Positions 16,749 through 24,946 of a stretch of DNA of 64,000 bases are shown in pieces. The notes under the pieces were generated by a model. It had not been told where the DNA came from, made no database searches, and was given only the letters and a program-made list of their open reading frames with translations. The position numbers and the translations under genes are program-made. Source of the stretch: Streptomyces sp. NBC_00539 (GTDB taxonomy: Bacteria > Actinomycetota > Actinomycetes > Streptomycetales > Streptomycetaceae). The first letter of the stretch is position 1. Every line of letters starts with the position of its first letter. The stretch spans positions 1,983,501-2,047,500 of the forward strand of contig NZ_CP107811.1 of assembly GCF_036346105.1 (NCBI RefSeq). The letters run 5' to 3'.

Positions 16749-18965
16749 GTGCCCGAGCCCGGCAGCAGCGCCGCACCCCGTACACCCGAACCCGGCACAC
16801 CCGAACCCGGCACGCCCCTGCCCGGCACACCCGCACCCGGCACACCCGACGCCCGCTCCCCCCGCGCACGGCCCGCCCGGCGCGGGCTGCTCGCCGCCGG
16901 GGCCGCCTCCGCAGCGGCCGCCCTCCTGGGCTCCGGCACCCCGGCCCGGGCCGCCACCGCGCCGGCCGCGACCCCGGCCGCGCCCGGCCCGCCCGCGGCC
17001 CCCGCCGCGCCCGCCCTGGCCCCGTACGCCTCCTACTGGTTCCCGGACTCGCTCCCCCCGGGCGTCCCCGGCCCCGGGATCACCTGGCGCTCCCTCACGC
17101 GGTGGACGCCCGAATCGGACCCCGACCTGGCCCACAACAGCGCGAGCGTCCCCCTCGCGCCCCGCTTCGCCCCGGTGCCGCCGCATCCGGACGCCCGCGC
17201 CGGCCAGGCCCGTATCGCCTCGCTGGTCTCCTTCGCGCCGACCGCGGGGAACCCCTCCCAGGGGTCCGCGACGGCCGACTACTACGCCCTCACGCACTGG
17301 GCGTACCTCGACGAGCTGGTGTTCTGGGGCGGCTCGGCCGGCGAGGGCGTCGTGCTCGCGCCGAACGCGCCCGTCATCGACGCCGCCCACCGCAACGGCG
17401 TCCGGGTGCTGGGCAACGTCTTCCTTCCGCCCGTCGCGTACGGCGGCGACCTCCGGTGGACCCGGGACCTGGTCCAGCGGGACCCCCTGGGCCGTTTCCC
17501 TCTGGCGGGGAAGCTCGTCCAGGTGGCGCGGGCGTACGGCTTCGACGGCTGGTTCGTCAACGCCGAGACCGACGGCGGGGACAGCGCGCTCGCCACCCGG
17601 ATGCGGGAGTTCCTGCGTGCGCTGCGCGCCGCCGGCGCGCCGCACGGCCTGCGGATCACCTGGTACGACGCGATGAACAGCACCGGCGGGGTCGGCTGGC
17701 AGGGCGAACTGAACGCCCTCAACCAGGAGTTCTTCGAGGACCGGGCCGGGCCGGTCGCGGACACGGTGTTCGTGGACTTCCGCTGGAGCGCGCGCTCCCT
17801 GGCCGATTCCGGCGCGCTCGCCGAGCGGCTGGGCCGCTCCCGCCACGAGTTGTGGGCGGCCGTGGACACCGGGTCCCGGGGCTGGGACACCTCCGTCGAC
17901 TGGGACGCCATCGTCCCGCGCGGGCGCGACCACGTCGTCAGTTACGGCTTCTACCGGCCGGAATGGACGCTCGGCCACCTCGGCGAGCGCTCCCCCGGCG
18001 CCTTCCACCAGGCCGACGACCGCTTCTGGACGGGCGAGTCCCTCGACCCGGCCCGCCCCGCGCCCGAAACGGGCTGGCGGGCTCCGGCCACCGTCGTGGC
18101 GGACCGCTCGACCGTTGTGGCGCTGCCCTTCGCCTGCGCCTTCAACACCGGGCACGGGCTGCGCTGGTACGAGGACGGGAAGGTCACCTCGGACACGCCG
18201 TGGAACCACCTCGGGCTCCAGGACCGGCTCCCGGGCCGCCGCTGGGTGGTGGACACCACCGGCCCGCGCCCCCGCGTGACCCTGGACTTCGCTGGCGCGT
18301 GGCGCGGCGGCTCCAGCCTGCTGGTGGCGGACGCCCTGGCCGCCCCGGCCGTCATCGGCCTGCACTCCACCCGTCTGCCGCTGTCCGGCCCCACCGCCGT
18401 GGAACTGGTCCACGCCACCGAGTCGGGCACGGTCGCGGTGGAGGTCGGGATCGCGCTGCGCGAGCCCGCCGCCCCTGGCGAGCCGCTCCCGTACACCTGG
18501 TTCAAGGCGGCGACCCGTGGCGCCGGACAGGGCTGGCAGCGCGCCCGGGCCGTGCTCGACGCGCCGCGCGGGACGACGGCGTACGCGATCGCGGTACGGA
18601 TCACCCCGCGCGGGACGGCGCCGGTGCGCTGGCGGCTCGGGGCCCTGTCGGTACGCGACACCGCCGCGCAGCGGCCCCCGGCCACCCCGAGCACGCTGAA
18701 AGTGGACGCCTCGGCCCAGCGGGACGGCACGGCCGAGGTCCGCCTCTCCTGGCGCCGGGCAGCGGGGCCGGTCCGCCACTACGAAGTCCACAGGCGCCTG
18801 CCCGACGGCACCCGCCGCTTCCTCGGCGGCACCTGCGGCACGGCCCTGTACCTCCCCGCCGTCACCCGCTGCGGCGGGGAGCCCGCGGCGGCGTTCGAGG
18901 TCCGGGCCGTGGACGAGCTGTACGCCCGCTCCGGCGCGGCCCGCACCACGCTGCGGTGGGCCTGA
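16749..18965 (+). CDS. Tat-exported GH85 endo-beta-N-acetylglucosaminidase
   Basis: Predicted 738-aa enzyme. After a Pro/Gly/Thr-rich head comes a Tat-like signal (RARPARRGLLAAGAASAAA) ending near ARA-A, so it is probably secreted folded. The catalytic region contains YGFDGWFVNAET, matching the Asn-x-Glu pair of GH85 enzymes that cleave the GlcNAc-beta-1,4-GlcNAc core of N-glycans by substrate assistance. WYDAMNSTGGVGWQGELN and VFVDFRW are further family segments. C-terminal beta-rich regions, including a fibronectin-like end (about residues 645-735), follow. The GTG start at 16749 has GAGGAG six bases upstream. The gene ends 3 bp before the histidine kinase stop on the other strand. Confidence 0.92.
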   Translation: MPEPGSSAAPRTPEPGTPEPGTPLPGTPAPGTPDARSPRARPARRGLLAAGAASAAAALLGSGTPARAATAPAATPAAPGPPAAPAAPALAPYASYWFPDSLPPGVPGPGITWRSLTRWTPESDPDLAHNSASVPLAPRFAPVPPHPDARAGQARIASLVSFAPTAGNPSQGSATADYYALTHWAYLDELVFWGGSAGEGVVLAPNAPVIDAAHRNGVRVLGNVFLPPVAYGGDLRWTRDLVQRDPLGRFPLAGKLVQVARAYGFDGWFVNAETDGGDSALATRMREFLRALRAAGAPHGLRITWYDAMNSTGGVGWQGELNALNQEFFEDRAGPVADTVFVDFRWSARSLADSGALAERLGRSRHELWAAVDTGSRGWDTSVDWDAIVPRGRDHVVSYGFYRPEWTLGHLGERSPGAFHQADDRFWTGESLDPARPAPETGWRAPATVVADRSTVVALPFACAFNTGHGLRWYEDGKVTSDTPWNHLGLQDRLPGRRWVVDTTGPRPRVTLDFAGAWRGGSSLLVADALAAPAVIGLHSTRLPLSGPTAVELVHATESGTVAVEVGIALREPAAPGEPLPYTWFKAATRGAGQGWQRARAVLDAPRGTTAYAIAVRITPRGTAPVRWRLGALSVRDTAAQRPPATPSTLKVDASAQRDGTAEVRLSWRRAAGPVRHYEVHRRLPDGTRRFLGGTCGTALYLPAVTRCGGEPAAAFEVRAVDELYARSGAARTTLRWA
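16782..16850 (+). repeat. 15-bp coding repeat (PxPGT)
   Basis: Four 15-bp units encode the pentapeptide pattern PEPGT, PEPGT, PLPGT, PAPGT inside the GH85 N-terminus, before the Tat signal. They lengthen the n-region and show slippage-prone DNA. Confidence 0.85.
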
Positions 18966-18968
18966 GCG

Positions 18969-20381
18969 TCAGGAGGCGTGGGGGGCGGTGCGCGGGACGG
19001 TGACCGTCACCCGCAGCCCGTGGGGCGGGTTCGTCGCGTACGACAGGGACCCGCCGCCCGAGGCGAGCAGCGCCCGGGAGATGGACAGCCCGAGGCCGGA
19101 ACCCTTGACGTTCTGGTGGCGTCCGCTGCGCCAGAAACGGTCGCCGATCCGCTGGAGCTCCTCCTCGGTGAGGCCGGGCCCGCGGTCGGCGACGACGACC
19201 TGGACCGTACGGCCCTGTGCGCAGACCGCGACCTCGACCTCCTCTCCCTCGGGGGTGAACTTGAGGGCGTTGTCGATGACGGCGTCCAGCGCGCTGGACA
19301 GCGCGATGGGATCGGCCCACCCGGTGACGGCGGCCGGGCCGGCCTCGGTCAGCCGTACCCCCTTCTCCTCGGCGTAGGGGCGCCAGGCGGTGACCCGTTC
19401 GGCGGTGAGCGCGCCGATGTCGGTGAGGCTGATCTCGGCGGTGGCGTGTTCGGCCAGCGCCAGGTCCAGCAGGTCGTCCAGGACCTGTGTCAGGCGTTTG
19501 CCCTCGGTGCGCACGGAAGCGATCTCCTCGTTGCCCTCGGGCAGTTCGAGGGCGAGCAGCTCGATCCGCAGGAGCAGCGCGGCGAGCGGGTTGCGCAGCT
19601 GGTGGGAGGCGTCGGCGACGAACGCCCGCTGCTGCTCCAGGACGTCTTCCACGTTGTCGGCCATCTCGTTGAACGAGTGGGCCAGGCGCTGGAGTTCCGG
19701 GGGCCCGCCGGCGGCGGCGACGCGGGAGTTCATCCGTCCGGTGGCGATGCCGTGCGCGGCGGCGTCCAGGGTCCGGACGGGCTTGAGGACCCAGCTGGTG
19801 AGCCGCAGGGCGGCCCCGAACGCCAGCAGCATGGCGGCGGCGAGGCCGCCCGCGATCAGCAGCCAGCCCTGCAGGATCCGCGCCCGCAGCTGACCGGTGG
19901 GTGATTCGGTGGCGACGACGGCGACGACGTCCCCGTCGAGGACGACCGGGGAGGCGACGAGCAGTTTGGCGCGGGTCTGCCAGGGCCAGACCTGGCCCGG
20001 GTCGTGGCTGCGGCGCCCGGCAAGGGCTTCCTCGAAGGCCCGGCGGCCCTCACCGGATTCCGGGAGCTGCCACCAGCCGGGGGCGCGGACCATGGCGTTG
20101 TCGTCGCGGTAGAAGATGCCGACGCGGATGCCGTACAGCTCCTGGTAGCGGGCCAGCTCCAGCTGGAGGGTCTCGCGGCGCTGGTCGGCGCCGGTGGCGG
20201 CGGAGCCCTCGGCGTCGATGACGAACTGGGCGAGGGCGGCGAAGCGGGCGCTGTCGTCGATCCGGTCGACGACCACCCGTTGCTGCTGACCGGCGGCGAG
20301 GCTGACGGCGAGCGGGAAACCGAGCGCGAGCAGGACGCCCGCCATGAGGACGATGAGCAGGGGCAGCAGCCGGGCGCGCAC
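18969..20381 (-). CDS. Sensor histidine kinase
   Basis: Predicted 470-aa membrane kinase. A first transmembrane segment (LLPLLIVLMAGVLLALGFPL) is followed by an extracytoplasmic sensor (about residues 35-160), a second segment near 165-185 and a HAMP linker. The HisKA phospho-His lies in FVADASHQLRNPLAALLLR (about residue 240). The ATPase domain has the N-box DNALKFTPEG, DRGPGL and [13 protein letters not shown]. The GTG start at 20381 has AAGG seven bases upstream and lies 12 bp behind the response regulator, so the pair is one operon. Signal unknown; the divergent gluABCD genes suggest a link to glutamate or nitrogen, which is inference. Confidence 0.94.
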   Translation of the reverse strand: MRARLLPLLIVLMAGVLLALGFPLAVSLAAGQQQRVVVDRIDDSARFAALAQFVIDAEGSAATGADQRRETLQLELARYQELYGIRVGIFYRDDNAMVRAPGWWQLPESGEGRRAFEEALAGRRSHDPGQVWPWQTRAKLLVASPVVLDGDVVAVVATESPTGQLRARILQGWLLIAGGLAAAMLLAFGAALRLTSWVLKPVRTLDAAAHGIATGRMNSRVAAAGGPPELQRLAHSFNEMADNVEDVLEQQRAFVADASHQLRNPLAALLLRIELLALELPEGNEEIASVRTEGKRLTQVLDDLLDLALAEHATAEISLTDIGALTAERVTAWRPYAEEKGVRLTEAGPAAVTGWADPIALSSALDAVIDNALKFTPEGEEVEVAVCAQGRTVQVVVADRGPGLTEEELQRIGDRFWRSGRHQNVKGSGLGLSISRALLASGGGSLSYATNPPHGLRVTVTVPRTAPHAS

Positions 20382-20393
20382 GACGGGACCTTG

Positions 20394-21110
20394 CTACGGG
20401 GCGGGCGGGGCGACGAGCCGGTAGCCCACCCCGCGGACGGTTTCGATGAGGGCGGGCATGCGCAGCTTGGAGCGCAGCGAGGCGACATGGACTTCGAGGG
20501 TCCGCCCGGTGCCTTCCCAACTGGTGCGCCACACCTCGCTGATGATCTGCTCGCGCCGGAAGACGACCCCGGGGCGCTGGGCGAGCAGCGCGAGCAGGTC
20601 GAACTCCTTGCGCGTGAGGGGGACGTCGGCGCCGTCCACGGTGACGCGGCGGGTGGGCAGCTCGATGGCGACGGGACCGAGCCGGACCACGGACGGGGCG
20701 CCGGTCCCGGTAGCCGCGGCCTCCTCCGAGGCGCCGGTGCGGCGGGCGACGGCGTGGATGCGGGCGAGGAGTTCGCCGGTGTCGTAGGGCTTGACGACGT
20801 AGTCGTCGGCGCCCATGTTCAGGCCGTGGATGCGGGAGCGTACGTCGCCGCGCGCGGTCACCATGATGACGGGCGTGGCGGTGCGCTTGCGGATCTTGCC
20901 GCACACCTCGTAGCCGTCCTGGTCGGGCAGGCCGAGGTCGAGCAGGATCACCCCGTAGGGAGGGGCGGAGGCCTGGGCACCGGGCGGCAGCAGGGCGTGG
21001 AGCGCCTCCTCGCCGCTGCGGGCGTGGGTGACCTGGAAGCCGTGCCGGGCGAGGATCGCGGACAGCGCGGCGGCGACGTGGTCGTCGTCCTCGACGAGCA
21101 GCAGTCTCAC
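20394..21110 (-). CDS. OmpR family response regulator
   Basis: Predicted 238-aa regulator. The receiver domain begins VRLLLVEDDD. The phospho-acceptor is Asp58 in ILLDLGLPDQDG, with Thr in MVTARGD and Lys in YVVKPYD. The winged-helix effector (about residues 140-235) has PLTRKEFDLLALLAQRPG and VHVASLRSKL. The GTG at 21110 is chosen because GAGGAAGGGG lies just before it; the frame is open further upstream without support. The first gene of the pair with the histidine kinase, divergent from gluA across 279 bp. Confidence 0.95.
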   Translation of the reverse strand: MRLLLVEDDDHVAAALSAILARHGFQVTHARSGEEALHALLPPGAQASAPPYGVILLDLGLPDQDGYEVCGKIRKRTATPVIMVTARGDVRSRIHGLNMGADDYVVKPYDTGELLARIHAVARRTGASEEAAATGTGAPSVVRLGPVAIELPTRRVTVDGADVPLTRKEFDLLALLAQRPGVVFRREQIISEVWRTSWEGTGRTLEVHVASLRSKLRMPALIETVRGVGYRLVAPPAP

Positions 21111-21279
21111 GGGGCCCCTTCCTCGGTTGGTCTGTGGCGCACGGCGTGGCCACCCTGCATCCACGCCGATGCAGACTCCCACGTCAAGAGGGTTCCGGTC
21201 TTGCGAGTCTTCCGTTATCCACCCGGTACGCGTAAGGAGGGGCCCACAGGGGGACGGGGTGCGGTCGCCCACGGAGCGT

Positions 21280-21297
21280 ATCCGGGCGAGGCCGGAT
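21280..21297. promoter_or_regulatory. Inverted repeat between the response regulator and gluA
   Basis: ATCCGG and CCGGAT are perfect 6-bp arms around six bases. The site lies in the gap shared by the two-component operon and gluABCD and is a candidate protein-binding site. Confidence 0.35.
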
Positions 21298-21325
21298 CGT
21301 TATGCTCAATTCTCCCTCAGATGTG

Positions 21326-21355
21326 ATGACGGTGTGAGTGCCTCGTCACTACTGT
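21326..21355 (+). promoter_or_regulatory. Candidate gluABCD promoter
   Basis: ATGACG (21326-21331) and TACTGT (21350-21355) are 18 bp apart, resembling a housekeeping sigma promoter with one mismatch in the -35. Transcription would begin near 21362, about 28 bases before gluA. Confidence 0.4.
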
Positions 21356-21389
21356 CCTCCCAACCGACGGAGGACGGAGCAAGAAGCCG

Positions 21390-22175
21390 ATGAGCGGAGT
21401 ATCAGTGACCAAGGACGTGCAGGACGCGGCCGGTGCCGCGGACGACCTGGTCGTACTGAGCAACGTCAACAAGCACTTCGGCGCGCTGCACGTGCTTCAG
21501 AACATCGATCTGAGCATTGCCCGCGGTGAGGTCGTCGTGGTGATCGGTCCCTCGGGATCGGGCAAGTCCACGCTGTGCCGGACCATCAACCGGCTGGAGA
21601 CGATCGATTCGGGGACCATCACGGTCGACGGCAAGGAACTGCCCTCCGAGGGCAGGGAACTGGCGCGGCTGCGAGCCGATGTCGGCATGGTCTTCCAGTC
21701 CTTCAACCTGTTCGCGCACAAGACCGTGCTGCAGAACGTGATGCTGGGCCAGCTCAAGGTCCGCAAGGCGGACCGGGCGGCGGCGCTGGAGAAGGCGAAG
21801 TCGCTGCTGGACCGGGTGGGCGTCGGCTCGCAGGCGGACAAGTACCCTGCGCAGCTCTCCGGTGGCCAGCAGCAGCGCGTGGCGATCGCCCGGGCGCTGG
21901 CGATGGACCCGAAGGTGATGCTGTTCGACGAGCCGACCTCGGCGCTCGACCCGGAGATGATCAACGAGGTGCTGGAGGTCATGCAGCAGCTCGCCCGGGA
22001 GGGCATGACGATGGTGGTCGTCACGCACGAGATGGGCTTCGCCCGCTCGGCGGCCAACCGTGTCGTCTTCATGGCGGACGGGAAGATCGTCGAAGAGGCC
22101 GCGCCGGAGCAGTTCTTCGCCAACCCGCGCAGCGACCGTGCCAAGGACTTCCTGTCGAAGATCCTGCACCACTGA
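21390..22175 (+). CDS. gluA: Glutamate ABC transporter ATP-binding protein
   Basis: Predicted 261-aa ATPase of the polar amino acid uptake family. Walker A is GPSGSGKST, the Q-loop is VFQSFNLF, the signature is [15 protein letters not shown], Walker B is [12 protein letters not shown] and the H-loop is VVTHEM. It powers import with GluB, GluC and GluD encoded next. The order A-B-C-D and the nearby recX-recA match the glutamate system known in corynebacteria, which supports glutamate as substrate, although aspartate or glutamine remain possible. The start is ATG 21390 with GGAG about ten bases upstream; a GTG 15 bases later is an alternative. Confidence 0.95.
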   Translation: MSGVSVTKDVQDAAGAADDLVVLSNVNKHFGALHVLQNIDLSIARGEVVVVIGPSGSGKSTLCRTINRLETIDSGTITVDGKELPSEGRELARLRADVGMVFQSFNLFAHKTVLQNVMLGQLKVRKADRAAALEKAKSLLDRVGVGSQADKYPAQLSGGQQQRVAIARALAMDPKVMLFDEPTSALDPEMINEVLEVMQQLAREGMTMVVVTHEMGFARSAANRVVFMADGKIVEEAAPEQFFANPRSDRAKDFLSKILHH

Positions 22176-22262
22176 CGGTCCTTGTCTGGTAGTGATCCGG
22201 TGGCGGCCCGGATCCACGTGTCGCTCGCCGTCCAACAACGTCTGACCCGAGGGAAGTTCACG

Positions 22263-23108
22263 ATGAAGCTTTACAAGGCCGGTGCGGCCGTTGCCGCCGC
22301 CGTCGCTCTCGCCCTGACCGCGACCGCCTGCGGCGGCGGCAGCAAGTCCTCCGGTGGCGGCGACTCGGCCGCTGGCGGCAAGAAGATCGTCATCGGCATC
22401 AAGTTCGACCAGCCGGGTGTGGGTCTCAAGACCCCGGACGGCAAGTTCACCGGTTTCGACGTCGACGTCGCGACGTACGTGGCCAAGGAACTCGGCTACG
22501 AGGCCAGCCAGATCGAGTTCAAGCAGGCCGTCAGCTCCGAGCGCGAGAACCTGATCTCCAACGGCGACGTCAAGCTGGTCGTCGCGAGCTACTCGATCAA
22601 CGACAAGCGCAAGGAGAAGGTCGACTTCGCCGGCCCGTACTTCCTGGCGCACCAGGACCTGCTGGTCCGCGCCGACGAGACCTCGATCACCAAGGCCGAG
22701 GACCTCAACAAGAAGAAGCTCTGCTCCGTCACCGGCTCCACCTCGGCGCAGAACGTCAAGACCAAGCTCGCTCCCGAGGCCGACCTCCAGGAGTTCCCCG
22801 GCTACTCCGAGTGCCTCACCGGCCTGGAGAACAAGGCCGTGGACGCGCTGACCACGGACAACTCGATCCTGGCGGGCTACGCCGCGCAGGAGAAGAACAA
22901 GGGCAAGTTCAAGCTGGCCGGGCTGAGCCTGAGCAACGAGAACTACGGCATCGGCCTCAAGAAGGGCGACAAGGACCTGCAGACGAAGGTCAACGCCGCC
23001 CTCAAGAAGATGGTCGCCGATGGTGCCTGGGACGCGGCCGTGAAGAAGAACTTCGGGCCGGCCAACTACAAGAACGAGCCTGCCCCGCAGATCACCGAAG
23101 GCAGCTGA
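22263..23108 (+). CDS. gluB: Glutamate-binding lipoprotein
   Basis: Predicted 281-aa lipoprotein. The signal peptide ends in a lipobox with Cys23 (LTATAC) followed by a Gly/Ser linker. The mature part is a type 3 solute-binding domain: FDQPGVGLKTPDGKFTGFDV is the typical first lobe of polar amino acid binders, and SYSINDKRKEKVDFAGPYF follows. Two more Cys (LCSVTGS and YSECLTG) may form a disulfide. GAGGGAAG precedes the ATG at 22263; the longer open frame adds an improbable leader. A large hairpin separates it from gluC, which fits higher expression of the binding protein than of the permeases. Confidence 0.95.
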   Translation: MKLYKAGAAVAAAVALALTATACGGGSKSSGGGDSAAGGKKIVIGIKFDQPGVGLKTPDGKFTGFDVDVATYVAKELGYEASQIEFKQAVSSERENLISNGDVKLVVASYSINDKRKEKVDFAGPYFLAHQDLLVRADETSITKAEDLNKKKLCSVTGSTSAQNVKTKLAPEADLQEFPGYSECLTGLENKAVDALTTDNSILAGYAAQEKNKGKFKLAGLSLSNENYGIGLKKGDKDLQTKVNAALKKMVADGAWDAAVKKNFGPANYKNEPAPQITEGS

Positions 23109-23112
23109 TTCC

Positions 23113-23165
23113 CCGGTGGGGAGCGTCGCCGCCCGCCTGCCGCGGGCGGCGGCGCGCCCCACCGG
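23113..23165 (+). terminator. Intergenic hairpin between gluB and gluC
   Basis: CCGGTGGGG (23113-23121) pairs with CCCCACCGG (23157-23165), and inside it GCCGCCCGC pairs with GCGGGCGGC around a CTGCC loop. It starts 5 bp after the gluB stop and ends 26 bp before gluC. It is likely a partial terminator or an mRNA-stabilising structure that favours gluAB over gluCD. Confidence 0.75.
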
Positions 23166-23191
23166 CCATCCTGGGGAGAGCGCAGGGCAAC

Positions 23192-23866
23192 GTGTTCGAC
23201 TTTCTTGATTCCGGGCAGTACGACCTGCTCGGAGCCTTCTGGGTGACGGTTCAGCTCACCCTCTACTCGGCGGCGGGCTCCCTCATATGGGGCACCGTCC
23301 TGGCCGGGATACGGGTCAGCCCGGTCCCGCTGATGCGCGGCTTCGCCGCCGTGTACGTCAACGTGGTGCGCAACACGCCGCTCACCGCGCTGATCCTCGG
23401 CTGCTCACTGGGCCTCAGCCAGACCCTGGGCATCACGCTCGGCGGTGACACCTTCAAGGAGACCGGCTTCCGGCTGGCCGTCCTCGGCCTGACCGCCTAC
23501 ACCGGCACCTTCGTCTGCGAGGCGCTGCGCTCCGGCATCAACACCGTGCCCGTCGGGCAGGCCGAGGCCGCCCGCGCGCTGGGCCTGAGCTTCTTCCAGG
23601 TGCTCACGCTGATCGTGCTCCCCCAGGCCTTCCGTGCCGTCATCGCACCGCTCGCGAACGTACTGATCGCCCTCACCAAGAACACCACGGTGGCGGCGGC
23701 CATCGGCGTGGCCGAAGCGGCCCTGCTGATGAAGGAAATGATCGAGAACGAGGCGCAGGCGCTCTTCGAGGTCTTCGCGGTGTTCGCCTTCGGCTTCGTC
23801 GTACTCACCCTGCCCACCGGCCTGCTGCTCGGCTGGGCGGCCAAGCGAATGGCGGTGAAGCGATGA
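23192..23866 (+). CDS. gluC: Glutamate ABC transporter permease
   Basis: Predicted 224-aa inner-membrane permease of the HisMQ type. Several hydrophobic segments (for example FWVTVQLTLYSAAGSLIWG and FAVFAFGFVVLTLPTGLLLG) surround the EAA loop EAARALGLSFFQVLTLIVLP that docks with GluA. The GTG at 23192 has AGGG close upstream and gives a start (FDFLDSGQYDLLGAFWVT) typical of these permeases. Its TGA overlaps the ATG of gluD by 4 bp, so the two are translationally coupled and form the heterodimeric channel. Confidence 0.93.
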   Translation: MFDFLDSGQYDLLGAFWVTVQLTLYSAAGSLIWGTVLAGIRVSPVPLMRGFAAVYVNVVRNTPLTALILGCSLGLSQTLGITLGGDTFKETGFRLAVLGLTAYTGTFVCEALRSGINTVPVGQAEAARALGLSFFQVLTLIVLPQAFRAVIAPLANVLIALTKNTTVAAAIGVAEAALLMKEMIENEAQALFEVFAVFAFGFVVLTLPTGLLLGWAAKRMAVKR

Positions 23867-24747
23867 GCACCGTGCTGTACGACACCCCCGGCCCGAAGGC
23901 CAAGGTCCGCAACTGGATCTACTCCGCCGTCTTCCTCGTGCTGCTCGGCCTCGCCCTGTGGTGGGCGCTGGGCCTGATGGCGGACAAGAACCAGCTCGAC
24001 GGCGACAAGTGGAGCCCGTTCGTCACCGACGGGCAGGTCTGGACGACGTTCCTGATCCCCGGCCTGCTGGAGACGCTCAAGGCCGCTGTGATCGCCATGG
24101 TGATCGCGCTTCCGCTCGGCGCGCTGTTCGGCATCGGCCGGCTCTCCGACCACGCCTGGGTGCGGATCCCGGTCGGTGCGGTCGTGGAGTTCTTCCGCGC
24201 CATCCCGGTCCTGATGCTGATGCTGTTCGGCAGCGCCCTGTACGTGCAGTACTCCAACGTCGAGTCCGAGATCCGGCCGCTGTACGCGGTGGTCACCGGC
24301 CTGGTCCTGTACAACGCCTCGGTCATCGCGGAGATCGTCCGGGCCGGCATCCAGTCGCTGCCGCGCGGACAGACCGACGCGGCCAAGGCGATCGGCATGC
24401 GCAAGGGCCAGACCATGGCCCACGTCCTGCTCCCGCAGGCGGTCACCGCCATGCTGCCGGCGCTGGTGAGCCAGCTCGTGGTGATCCTCAAGGACACCGC
24501 GCTCGGTGGTGCGGTCCTCGGTTACGGCGAACTGCTGTCGATGAGCCGGCAGATCTCGGCGAACTACAGCAACACCATCCCGAGCCTGATCGTGATCGCG
24601 GCGCTGTTCGTCGGGGTGAACTACGCCCTCGCCTCGTCCGCCTCCTGGCTGGAGGGCCGGCTGCGGCAGTCGAAGAAGAGCACCGGTGCGGTCGTCGGTG
24701 TGGCGGAGGCCAGCGACCTGGCCACGGGCAACAACAGCACGGGATGA
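23863..24747 (+). CDS. gluD: Glutamate ABC transporter permease
   Basis: Predicted 294-aa second permease subunit. It has an N-terminal membrane segment (IYSAVFLVLLGLALWWALGL), then the HisM-type core with VEFFRAIPVLMLML, and the EAA loop DAAKAIGMRKGQTMAHVLLP. The C-terminal about 35 residues are polar and beyond the usual core. It starts by ATGA overlap with gluC and is the last gene of the unit; a 17-bp perfect hairpin follows 72 bp later. Confidence 0.93.
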   Translation: MSTVLYDTPGPKAKVRNWIYSAVFLVLLGLALWWALGLMADKNQLDGDKWSPFVTDGQVWTTFLIPGLLETLKAAVIAMVIALPLGALFGIGRLSDHAWVRIPVGAVVEFFRAIPVLMLMLFGSALYVQYSNVESEIRPLYAVVTGLVLYNASVIAEIVRAGIQSLPRGQTDAAKAIGMRKGQTMAHVLLPQAVTAMLPALVSQLVVILKDTALGGAVLGYGELLSMSRQISANYSNTIPSLIVIAALFVGVNYALASSASWLEGRLRQSKKSTGAVVGVAEASDLATGNNSTG

Positions 24748-24819
24748 AACCCGGCCGACGCGGATTGCGTGCCCGCTGACGGTAAGTCCGCTGATGCGAA
24801 GTCAGTCATAGTGCGTAGC

Positions 24820-24857
24820 CTGTGTGGTGCGGCGGAATCCTCCGCCGCACCACACAG
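24820..24857 (+). terminator. Terminator of gluABCD
   Basis: A perfect 17-bp stem (24820-24836 with 24841-24857) and a 4-nt ATCC loop lie 72 bp after gluD. There is no clear U-tract. Confidence 0.8.
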
Positions 24858-24878
24858 TGCTGTCCGGACCGGTGTCAC

Positions 24879-24908
24879 TTGACGCAGGCACTTCCAGTCG
24901 GTTGCATA
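24879..24908 (+). promoter_or_regulatory. Possible promoter of the FAD monooxygenase gene
   Basis: TTGACG at 24879-24884 is followed after 18 bp by TGCATA (24903-24908). The -35 is good and the -10 weak. It lies directly after the gluABCD terminator and about 38 bases before the ATG. Confidence 0.3.
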
Positions 24909-24946
24909 CGTTGTGTGATCACATACCGGACATCGGGAGCCGCATC

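Noticed and set aside
13998-18791. A 1597-codon minus-strand open frame covering lacI and running antisense to both glycosidase genes
   Set aside because: High GC leaves long stop-free antisense frames. Only the last 365 codons carry recognisable protein (LacI), and the start at 15095 fits the family.
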